This document shows, piece by piece, positions 1-4,839 of a stretch of DNA of 6,242 nt. This DNA comes from Gammaproteobacteria bacterium (GTDB lineage Bacteria > Pseudomonadota > Gammaproteobacteria > Pseudomonadales > Azotimanducaceae_A): contig JAPPKV010000080.1 of the NCBI GenBank assembly GCA_028819775.1, positions 1 to 6,242 on the forward strand, written 5' to 3'. The notes beneath the pieces were generated by a model. The model saw nothing but the letters and a program-made list of their open reading frames with translations. It was not told the origin of the DNA and made no database searches. Position numbers and translations under genes: made by a program. The stretch's first letter is position 1. Each line of letters opens with the position of its first letter.

Positions 1-679
1 TCGTGATGCCGCCACCAAGGATCTTTGCCGTGTGCATGAAGTTCATGTAGCCGGATTTGGCGTACTGGATATCACGCCGCGTGGTCTTCGGCCGGCCGCC
101 CAGCGCAAGTGCCGCATCCAGCGCCCTGTCCGCCGCCTCGAGATAGCTGCGCACGTGCAGCGCCGAGATCCCTTGTTTCGCCGCAACCGTGTCGAAACCG
201 CCGGTATCGGCTTCCGCGGGCAGGTTCTGGATGAGATCCATGCCCTGGGCTTCGTCGAGCCCGAGGAGGTCCTGGATCGTGTAGGCGTATTCGAGCCGGG
301 TCAGGCGTCGAAGGGGTGTGCGCTGGCCGTTCCGAGCCGCGAGATTCGCTTCGAGCAGCGATTCCTTCATCGACGCGAGCGCCGTCGCCAGTTCATCGGG
401 TTCGGGCATCAGCGCACCCACCGGGGGCATCTCACCGTTGTCGAGGCGTTCGTAGACCCTTGCCCAAGCGCCGAAAGTCGCCGGATCGGTAAGATCGTAG
501 CCAAGCCCTGCCAAATCCAGCGGGGCCAGGATCGTGCCGGTGTGGCAAGCGATGCAGTGTCTTTGGACGAGCGGTGCGACTTCGGCTTCAAAGGCGTGGA
601 CCGGCGCGGTCAACGCCAGCGCGACGAGAGTGGCGGCCAAGCGGATCGGCACGGTCTTCGCTCCCCGTCTAGAACGCAC
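1..679 (-). CDS. Planctomycete-type cytochrome c / DUF1587 (PSD) protein, N-terminal part, runs off left edge
   Basis: I translated this reverse frame by hand; it stays open from the start to the window edge (226 codons). Residues 1-29 look like a Sec signal peptide: a basic start (RSRR..K), a hydrophobic stretch LAATLVALALTA, and a likely cut after VHA. A c-type haem site CIACH lies at 42-46 (bases 542-556). The motif NGEMPP around residue 84 offers Met84 as the possible distal haem ligand. From about 121, RRLTRLEYAYTIQDLLGLD followed by GGFDT and YLEAADRALDAA matches DUF1587 (PSD3). Proteins with this order usually continue into DUF1592/1588/1585 domains, total about 700-900 aa, so most of the protein lies outside. 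It is expected to be periplasmic with a redox role, but the substrate is unknown for the family. It lies 93 bp downstream of the crotonase on the same strand and may share its transcript. An in-frame ATG at 718 is an alternative start; GTG at 679 is preferred for its ribosome binding site and signal peptide. Confidence 0.85.
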   Translation of the reverse strand, partial: MRSRRGAKTVPIRLAATLVALALTAPVHAFEAEVAPLVQRHCIACHTGTILAPLDLAGLGYDLTDPATFGAWARVYERLDNGEMPPVGALMPEPDELATALASMKESLLEANLAARNGQRTPLRRLTRLEYAYTIQDLLGLDEAQGMDLIQNLPAEADTGGFDTVAAKQGISALHVRSYLEAADRALDAALALGGRPKTTRRDIQYAKSGYMNFMHTAKILGGGIT

Positions 680-684
680 GTCCG

Positions 685-691
685 CCTCCCT
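685..691 (-). promoter_or_regulatory. Ribosome binding site deciding the GTG start at 679
   Basis: On the reverse strand AGGGAGG sits 5 bases before GTG at 679. The in-frame ATG at 718 has no comparable purine run, and starting there would put 13 polar residues in front of the signal peptide. Confidence 0.6.
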
Positions 692-722
692 CGCAGCCCG
701 GCTTTCGGCGACCAACATTCCG

Positions 723-734
723 ACTCTCAAGAGT
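723..734. repeat. Short inverted repeat between the two leftward genes
   Basis: ACTCT-CA-AGAGT, with perfect 5-base arms and a 2-base centre, lies in the 93-bp gap between the crotonase stop and the cytochrome start. The arms are too short for a terminator. It could be a small operator or chance; nothing else was seen in this gap. Confidence 0.2.
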
Positions 735-772
735 GCCACCAGCCGATTCGCAATGCCAATCTCGATTCGCCG

Positions 773-1657
773 CTACGAGTCCTTGCCGCGGAACCCTTCG
801 TTGCCTTTGTAGGGCGCGTCCCGGGTGGTGAAGGCGTGCTTAAGGCCCCCTTCGCGGATCGACTCGCCGAAGCTGTACGTCCACTCGGTCATCTGCGCCA
901 ACGCGTCCTGCTCGGTGGCGCTGCGCACCGACGAGTAGATGCCCATGTTCTCGTAGAAGCGGTTCATGGTGAGCTTCAGCACGGCCAGGTGGTCCGCGGA
1001 ACCGTTGGCGATGCGCTCGGCGAACTCGATGGTGTTGGCGTCGAGGTCTTCCTTCGGCCAGGCGTAGTTGATCATCTCCACTTCCGCCGCCTCGCCGCCG
1101 GTCATGTTGTCGCCGGTGTAGTAGTACTCCTTGGCCTTGCGCATGCTGAGCACGAGCGGCCAGATGCAGCCGTTGCGCGCGGTGCCGAGGCCGCGCAGGC
1201 CCGGGTGGCCGATCTGCGTGTCTTCGGCCGCGACAACGAGGTCCGCCATCATCGCCAGTTCGCAACCGCCCGCGAGCGCGTAGCCGTGCAGTTGGGTGAT
1301 GGTGATCTTCGCCATGTTCCACAGGTACATCTGCACGTCGGTGATCTGCTGCATGGACGTGCGAACGTTCACCATCAGCGTGCGACGCTTGGCGTCGACC
1401 GTCTGATAGCTGCGCTCGCCCGGACGGCGTTCGCGACCGGGTGTCAGGTCATAGCCAGCACTGAAGCAGCGTCCGGCACCCCGGATGATGATGACCCGGC
1501 AGCCTTGGTCCGCTTCCAGGTCGTGCAGGCAGTCGTTGAGTTCGGTGAAGAGTTCGCCCGTCAAGGCGTTCATCTTCTCCGGCCGGTTCAAGGTGATCCG
1601 CGCCAACCGGTCTTCGGTGCCGAGGCGCTCCAGGATGAGCGTGTTGTAGTCCGCCAT
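773..1657 (-). CDS. Crotonase-superfamily enoyl-CoA hydratase/isomerase-like protein
   Basis: This 294-aa protein has the crotonase fold signatures in order: NRPEKMNALT (24-33), the first oxyanion-hole region RCFSAGYDL (63-71), and the second GYALAGGCELAMMADLV (125-141). The family acts on acyl-CoA thioesters, stabilising an enolate in the oxyanion hole; the protein is cytoplasmic. Compared with rat mitochondrial crotonase (recalled), Glu144 is kept as Glu133. Position 153, twenty residues on, where Glu164 is expected in 'GQPE', is Gly (IGHPGLRGLG). Simple syn-hydration is therefore doubtful, and an isomerase, hydrolase, lyase or decarboxylase role is possible. The C-terminal part, with YYYTGDNMTGGEA and EMINYAWP, is typical of the family. 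The start at 1657 is chosen over an in-frame ATG at 1738 because GGGGAGGA stands 4 bases before it and the family N-terminus (ADYNTLILERL) begins here. Third codon positions are very G/C-rich, about 90% in the first 40 codons, higher than in neighbouring genes. Confidence 0.9.
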   Translation of the reverse strand: MADYNTLILERLGTEDRLARITLNRPEKMNALTGELFTELNDCLHDLEADQGCRVIIIRGAGRCFSAGYDLTPGRERRPGERSYQTVDAKRRTLMVNVRTSMQQITDVQMYLWNMAKITITQLHGYALAGGCELAMMADLVVAAEDTQIGHPGLRGLGTARNGCIWPLVLSMRKAKEYYYTGDNMTGGEAAEVEMINYAWPKEDLDANTIEFAERIANGSADHLAVLKLTMNRFYENMGIYSSVRSATEQDALAQMTEWTYSFGESIREGGLKHAFTTRDAPYKGNEGFRGKDS

Positions 1658-1661
1658 GCGG

Positions 1662-1669
1662 TCCTCCCC
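1662..1669 (-). promoter_or_regulatory. Ribosome binding site deciding the crotonase start
   Basis: GGGGAGGA on the reverse strand, 4 bases before ATG at 1657. It supports the 294-residue form over the 27-residue-longer one. The same GAGGAnCGC-ATG arrangement recurs in front of the small ORF that starts at 3022. Confidence 0.7.
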
Positions 1670-1717
1670 AGTTCTATGTCCCCGGGACAGCCCTCGGTGG
1701 GTGTCCCCTTGTGGAAA

Positions 1718-1723
1718 AGCATA
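1718..1723 (-). promoter_or_regulatory. Possible -10 element for the crotonase (leftward)
   Basis: On the reverse strand TATGCT lies about 61 bases before the crotonase start, in the divergent intergenic region. It matches the sigma-70 -10 consensus at 4 of 6 positions. No convincing -35 is visible (TGACCT, 16 bases upstream, is weak). The equivalent site in the second copy of the module is AGTGCT (3076-3081), which has lost the leading TA. Confidence 0.25.
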
Positions 1724-1759
1724 AGCGGGTGGCTCCAATAGGTCACGAGCCGGCGCGGT

Positions 1760-1768
1760 TGGTACGCT
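1760..1768 (+). promoter_or_regulatory. Extended -10-like promoter for the hydroxyacid dehydrogenase
   Basis: TGGTACGCT fits the extended -10 form TGnTAnnnT and lies 25 bases before the ATG at 1794. AGGTCAC at 1740-1746 occupies the -35 position but does not resemble TTGACA. The same element, TGTTACGCT, stands before the hydrolase at 3120-3128. That recurrence is the main support. Confidence 0.4.
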
Positions 1769-1793
1769 AGGCCAACTTCACGACGAGGTCACC

Positions 1794-2798
1794 ATGCGTC
1801 ACAAGGTCATTCTCGATCCGGCGTTCCGTCGCATGGAGGAGATCTTCCATCCCGATGACCTGGCACGCCTGCACGCGGTGTGCGACGTCGTCTGGGGCAA
1901 GGACGAGCCGATGCCACCCGAGTTGATCGACCGCGAATGTCTTGACGCCTTCGCCATCGTCACCACGCGGTGGCGGTACGGCGAACTCGCCGGTCTGCCG
2001 AAGCTACGGGCGATCCTGGAGGTCGGCGGTCGGCACCCGAGTTCCGCCGTCATCGACTACGACTATTGCCGAGCAAACGGCATCCGCGTGTTGAGCTGCG
2101 CACCGGCGTTCGGGCCGATGGTCGCCGAGATGGCACTCGGCATGGCCATTGACGCCGCCCGCGAGATCACCGCCGGTCACGAGGCATTCCGCGCCGGCAG
2201 CGAGAAGTATCTCTGGGACGGCAACGTGGACACGTTCACGCTCTATGGCGAAACGGTCGGCTTCATCGGATTCGGCGGCTTGGCGCAATGCCTCAAACCG
2301 CTGGTCGCGCCGTTCGGTTGCCACCTGCTCGCCTACGACCCGTGGCGCACCGACCAGTTCTTGAAGGACCAAGGCGCGGACCCCGTTGGTCTCGACGACC
2401 TGCTGTCGCGGGCCCGGGTGATCTTCGTGTTGGCGATTCCCTCCACCGAGAACAGGGCGCAGATCGGTATCCGGGAACTGGCGCTGATCCGTCGAGATGC
2501 CGTGTTCGTATTGATGAGCCGTTCACACGTAGTCGACTTCGAAGCGCTCACAACGGCCCTGGTGGAAGGTCGGTTCAGAGCCGCGATCGACGTATTTCCG
2601 CAAGAGCCAATGCCGGCCGACCACCCGATTCGGCGGGCACCGAATGTCGTGCTCTCCGCCCACCGGGCCGGCAGCATCGTCGGCGACTCGAACCTCATCG
2701 GCCGCATGGTCGTGGACGATCTCGAAGCCATGGCGCAGGGCCTGCCGCCTTGGCATATGCAGGTGGCCGAGCCGGAGATCGTGGCGCGGTTGCCTTAG
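1794..2798 (+). CDS. D-2-hydroxyacid dehydrogenase family, NAD-dependent
   Basis: This 334-aa protein has the usual length and layout of the D-isomer-specific 2-hydroxyacid dehydrogenases, which interconvert 2-oxo and D-2-hydroxy acids with NAD(P)H in the cytoplasm. The substrate-binding half covers about 1-105 and 295-334. The Rossmann domain opens with GETVGFIGFGGLAQ (152-165), and AYDP at 180-183 ends the second strand, where Asp182 suggests NAD rather than NADP. The catalytic set is present: Arg243 (MSRSHVVD), Glu271 (DVFPQEP) and His290 (LSAHRAG). The third glycine of the GxGxxG motif is Ala164, and the usual GAGVD loop reads GGRHPSS (78-84), so substrate choice may be unusual. The start has GAGG 5 bases upstream. 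The gene is divergent from the crotonase across 136 bp and ends with a 4-base tail-to-tail overlap with the small ORF on the other strand. The exact substrate cannot be told. Confidence 0.9.
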   Translation: MRHKVILDPAFRRMEEIFHPDDLARLHAVCDVVWGKDEPMPPELIDRECLDAFAIVTTRWRYGELAGLPKLRAILEVGGRHPSSAVIDYDYCRANGIRVLSCAPAFGPMVAEMALGMAIDAAREITAGHEAFRAGSEKYLWDGNVDTFTLYGETVGFIGFGGLAQCLKPLVAPFGCHLLAYDPWRTDQFLKDQGADPVGLDDLLSRARVIFVLAIPSTENRAQIGIRELALIRRDAVFVLMSRSHVVDFEALTTALVEGRFRAAIDVFPQEPMPADHPIRRAPNVVLSAHRAGSIVGDSNLIGRMVVDDLEAMAQGLPPWHMQVAEPEIVARLP

Positions 2799-3022
2799 GG
2801 GTTGTCTGCAGACTGGTCGTCATTCGTTAGCAACTCGTCCCCCGGCATGGGTGGGACGTCGGGTGCATCGTTGAGATGACGCTCCAAGGCTCCGGGCTTT
2901 GCCTTGGCAGACCGCTGGCCTAGGACCTCGCTCGCAACTTCCGCTGCACGGTCAGCATTGCTACAGATTGCCCGACCATTCGCGGGCTTGGACAGTGGGT
3001 GCGTGTCGATGCAGTCCGCCAT
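2795..3022 (-). CDS. Small hypothetical protein (75 aa), possibly a decaying gene
   Basis: I do not recognise this ORF. It encodes 75 residues, begins MADCIDTHPLSKPANG, has an alanine-rich possible helix (ADRAAEVASEVLG, about 24-36), and an acidic, proline-rich tail (DAPDVPPMPGDELL). There is no signal peptide or membrane segment. Three points favour translation: AGAGGA lies 4 bases before the ATG; the leader and first codons copy those of the crotonase (GAGGAnCGCATGGCGGACT); and the indel relative to that gene within the coding start is 3 bases, so the frame is kept. Its stop TAA overlaps the hydroxyacid dehydrogenase stop TAG by the pattern CTTAG. Against it: GC at third positions is only about 68%, and its presumed -10 site has lost the TA. 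It may be a remnant of a gene once driven by this promoter module. If it is not a gene, 2799-3162 holds only the repeat and the hydrolase promoter. Confidence 0.4.
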   Translation of the reverse strand: MADCIDTHPLSKPANGRAICSNADRAAEVASEVLGQRSAKAKPGALERHLNDAPDVPPMPGDELLTNDDQSADNP

Positions 3023-3129
3023 GCGATCCTCTCAAGTCCCAAGACAGCTCCCATTGGGGGCACCCATCCGCGACAAGCACTCGCCGGTGGTGCTAACAGG
3101 CCACAGCCCGGAGGGCAGTTGTTACGCTA
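3013..3129. repeat. Duplicated divergent promoter module, copy B
   Basis: This is the second copy of the module at 1648-1769, same orientation, about 1.36 kb away. It holds the leader and first codons of the small leftward ORF and the promoter-like element of the hydrolase. The distance between divergent start codons is nearly the same in both copies (136 and 140 bp). Similarity fades beyond TACGCTA towards the hydrolase start, and beyond the first 6 or so codons on the other side. Confidence 0.7.
3120..3128 (+). promoter_or_regulatory. Extended -10-like promoter for the alpha/beta-hydrolase
   Basis: TGTTACGCT fits TGnTAnnnT and stands 34 bases before the ATG at 3163. AGGCCAC (3098-3104) is in the -35 region and matches AGGTCAC of the other copy, not the TTGACA consensus. 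A factor other than sigma-70 contact alone may be involved, but this is inference. Confidence 0.4.
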
Positions 3130-3162
3130 CTAGTTCGATCACCATCCAATCAAGGAGCAAAC

Positions 3163-4047
3163 ATGAAGAAGGCGCTGATGGTCCTAGGTGTGGTCATCGG
3201 TGTCGGTGCAGGGCTGTACGGAGCGGACTGGGCCGAAGAAAAAGCCGAATGGCGGCAGCATCTCCCGATCACGGAAATCACCGTCAACGGCGTAGAGAGG
3301 CAATACCACCTCTTCGTGCCGACGAGTTCGCATGAACGCCCCATGTCGCTCGTGGTGATGCTAATGGGTGGTGACGCGGGAAGCTGGAAGTTTCCGCAAC
3401 AGGACAGATGGGAAGAACTGGCGGAGCTTGAGGGGATCATCATCGCCTTCCCCGTCGGCAAAGTCATGCCGCCCAACGAGAGTGCGTGGCAGCTGAATAC
3501 CGATGCCCAGTCGCGCCATGACATCGACTTCATGGGGGCCATGATCGATGACATCTCGTCCAGCCACGCGGTCGATGCAGCGCGGGTCTTCGCAGTTGGC
3601 TACTCGCTGGGCTCCATGTTCTCCTACGAACTCGCGTGCCAGATGAGCGAGCGTTTCGCGGCACTAGCCTCGTTCGCCGGCTCCATGCCGGTCTCGCCGA
3701 AGTCCTGTGACCCGGAACGCAACGTCCCCCTCATGCACATCCACGGCGTGAAAGATCCCATCATCTCCTACGAGGACGCATGGGACTGGAAAGACTGGGA
3801 CTCTGTCGGAACGATGCAGAACATCCCCAGCTTGGTTCAATTCTGGCGCGATCGCTACAACTGCCAAGGGGAACGCAGGGCGGAGTCCGAGGGTGAGGTC
3901 CACTTCGTCTACGATTCGTGCGAACAGGGAGCGCAAGTCGAGCACTACCGACTGGAAACGGCGGGGCATGATTGGCCGGAAACCCTGAGCGGCGTTTCGA
4001 CCCATCGTGTCATCTGGTCGTTTCTCAGCGGATTCACGACACCTTAA
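3163..4047 (+). CDS. Exported alpha/beta-hydrolase, PHB depolymerase / feruloyl esterase-like (LpqC-type)
   Basis: This 294-aa protein starts with MKK and a hydrophobic run to about residue 21 (ALMVLGVVIGVGAGLYGA), either a signal peptide without a clear cut site or an N-terminal membrane anchor; the rest should lie outside the cytoplasm. The esterase core begins with the strand ITVNGVERQYHLFVP (39-53) and SLVVMLMGG (62-70). The nucleophile elbow is GYSLGS (146-151, Ser148), the acid is probably Asp198 in HGVKDPI, and the base His269 in GHDWP. With HDIDFMGAMIDDI (119-131) before the elbow, this is the pattern of the COG3509/LpqC esterases, which cleave polyhydroxybutyrate, feruloyl or other simple esters. 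Cys182, Cys234 and Cys253 could form a disulphide, in keeping with export. AAGGAG lies 5 bases before the ATG. The natural substrate cannot be deduced. A possible stem AGCGGA/TCCGCT follows the stop, without a T run. Confidence 0.85.
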   Translation: MKKALMVLGVVIGVGAGLYGADWAEEKAEWRQHLPITEITVNGVERQYHLFVPTSSHERPMSLVVMLMGGDAGSWKFPQQDRWEELAELEGIIIAFPVGKVMPPNESAWQLNTDAQSRHDIDFMGAMIDDISSSHAVDAARVFAVGYSLGSMFSYELACQMSERFAALASFAGSMPVSPKSCDPERNVPLMHIHGVKDPIISYEDAWDWKDWDSVGTMQNIPSLVQFWRDRYNCQGERRAESEGEVHFVYDSCEQGAQVEHYRLETAGHDWPETLSGVSTHRVIWSFLSGFTTP

Positions 4048-4202
4048 GCAGCGGACAACCGAATCGTCGCTCCGCTGGAGTCGCCGGGCAAGTTTGTTCG
4101 TCTGCACGTTTCCAGTCTGAACTGCGCTACCTAAGGTCAAGAGGTGTCACAATCATCGGGTACCGAAATGTCCATGTCTTTGCCTTAACCCGGGGACAGA
4201 GA

Positions 4203-4664
4203 GTGACCGGAGACATTGAGACGGATTCGCGAGCGTTCATCGCCAAGGTCAAACGGAAGGCCGGCAAGTTCGGTCTGCGGATCGAACGGGTCGACGCAGA
4301 CGCAGGCATAGTCGCCGCGCTTGGCGATCAACTGCTCGTCGTCTTCACCGAGGACCACGACGGCTTGGTGGTGGGGTTGGCAAGCCGACAGCGTCCCGAA
4401 GACTGTTTTGCCGCCGAATACGTCGCCGTAATGCTCGGCGGCATCGATACGAAGGAGCTAATCGCGTACCGAAATCGGCAGGAGCAATTCGTCACCTCCG
4501 TCGACGACGCCGAACCCCCGGCACCATTGCGCGACACGAACTGGTTGCTCAATTGGGTTCGGGAGAATGAAGGAGAACTCATCGAGAGGTTCTGCGTGCA
4601 AGATCCGAAGCTACAGCTCGACGCCATCGTTCACAGCTATCTCGCAGCGACAGCCGGCAATTGA
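4203..4664 (+). CDS. Hypothetical cytoplasmic protein (153 aa)
   Basis: I do not recognise the family. The reading frame is open from within the hydrolase gene (ATG at 3972), but the part before 4203 overlaps that gene and reads like non-coding sequence. GTG at 4203, with GGGGA 6 bases upstream, gives a compact protein. It starts TGDIETDSRAFIAKVKRKAGKFGLRI, and the Lys/Arg-rich helix at about 10-26 would suit nucleic-acid or membrane-surface contact, though that is only composition. A probable beta hairpin follows (LLVVFTEDHDGLVVGLAS, 44-61). A mostly helical second half includes CFAAEYVAVMLGG (68-80) and NWLLNWVRENEGELIERF (113-130). There is no signal peptide or membrane segment. It is the second rightward gene after the hydrolase, 155 bp downstream, with no clear promoter of its own. 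The size and wide spacing would fit an accessory single gene; immunity-type proteins can look similar, but no motif supports that. Confidence 0.6.
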   Translation: MTGDIETDSRAFIAKVKRKAGKFGLRIERVDADAGIVAALGDQLLVVFTEDHDGLVVGLASRQRPEDCFAAEYVAVMLGGIDTKELIAYRNRQEQFVTSVDDAEPPAPLRDTNWLLNWVRENEGELIERFCVQDPKLQLDAIVHSYLAATAGN

Positions 4665-4672
4665 ACGAATTC

Positions 4673-4697
4673 CCGGAAGTACGGACCAGCCTTCCGG
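4673..4697 (+). terminator. Possible terminator hairpin after the 153-aa gene
   Basis: A perfect 7-base inverted repeat, CCGGAAG (4673-4679) and CTTCCGG (4691-4697) with an 11-base loop, starts 8 bases after the TGA stop. No T run follows (CCCTACGCC), so it is not a classical intrinsic terminator. It could protect the transcript end or act with Rho. Confidence 0.35.
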
Positions 4698-4804
4698 CCC
4701 TACGCCTAGTGCCACGGGGACTCGAACTACCCGGTGACCGACGACCGGCGCGGCGAGTAGGAACATCTGTCCAACAAAGCACCCGCGTGGCATGGTTCTT
4801 GACG

Positions 4805-4819
4805 GTGGTTTCTGACCAC
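4805..4819 (+). promoter_or_regulatory. Inverted repeat upstream of the PQQ dehydrogenase, possible operator
   Basis: GTGGT-TTCTG-ACCAC lies 20 bases before the GTG start. TTGACG at 4799-4804, just before it, resembles a -35 box, but no -10 is found at the right distance. The rest of the 175-bp gap before the gene shows no other clear signal. It is a weak candidate. Confidence 0.25.
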
Positions 4820-4826
4820 TCAGCCT

Positions 4827-4833
4827 GGGGAGA
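4827..4833 (+). promoter_or_regulatory. Ribosome binding site deciding the GTG start of the PQQ dehydrogenase
   Basis: GGGGAGA sits 6 bases before GTG at 4840. The frame is closed by TGA at 4813, and no ATG lies between that stop and the signal peptide, so GTG 4840 is the natural start. Confidence 0.65.
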
Positions 4834-4839
4834 ATTCTA

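Larger units (their letters stand above)
1648..1769. repeat. Duplicated divergent promoter module, copy A
   Basis: This stretch aligns in the same orientation with 3013-3129. Exact or near-exact blocks are AGTCCGCCATGCG (1648-1660), CCCnnGACAGC, GAnAAGCA, CGGTGG-like GGGTGG, AGGyCAC (1740-1746) and GTTGnTACGCTA (1758-1769). By hand about 80 of 107 aligned columns agree, with gaps of 8, 1 and 2 bases. It spans the first codons and leader of the crotonase, the intergenic region, and the promoter-like element of the hydroxyacid dehydrogenase. Confidence 0.7.

Noticed and set aside
840..1322. A 160-codon leftward frame inside the crotonase
   Set aside because: It overlaps the crotonase in another frame and translates to Arg/His/Gly-rich low-complexity sequence.
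32..1741. A 569-codon open frame on the + strand
   Set aside because: It lies antisense to the crotonase and the cytochrome c/DUF1587 gene, both of which have clear family motifs and ribosome binding sites. Its translation is rich in Arg, His, Val and Gly with no domain. It is open because of the strong G/C third-position bias of the crotonase.
2288..2830. A 180-codon rightward frame inside the hydroxyacid dehydrogenase
   Set aside because: It is Arg/Pro/Gly-rich, has no motif, and overlaps a gene with a complete catalytic set in another frame.
2904..3335. A 143-codon rightward frame crossing into the hydrolase gene
   Set aside because: It runs through the promoter-like module and 170 bases into the hydrolase in another frame, with low-quality composition (SRSKHEEGADG...). 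The hydrolase start at 3163 has a good AAGGAG site.
4050..4076. Stem AGCGGA/TCCGCT just after the hydrolase stop
   Set aside because: There are only 6 pairs, a 15-base loop and no T run. It is too weak to list as a terminator.
3972..4202. N-terminal extension of the 153-aa protein to the ATG at 3972
   Set aside because: The first 76 bases overlap the hydrolase coding end in another frame, the translated extension is Arg/Ser-rich without structure, and no ribosome binding site was noticed at 3972.
4700..4735. tRNA-like T-loop on the reverse strand (AGTTCGAGTCCCCG)
   Set aside because: The 5-base stem around TTCGAGT does not pair, and no matching acceptor strand or anticodon arm is found upstream. 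It may be chance or a tRNA relic.
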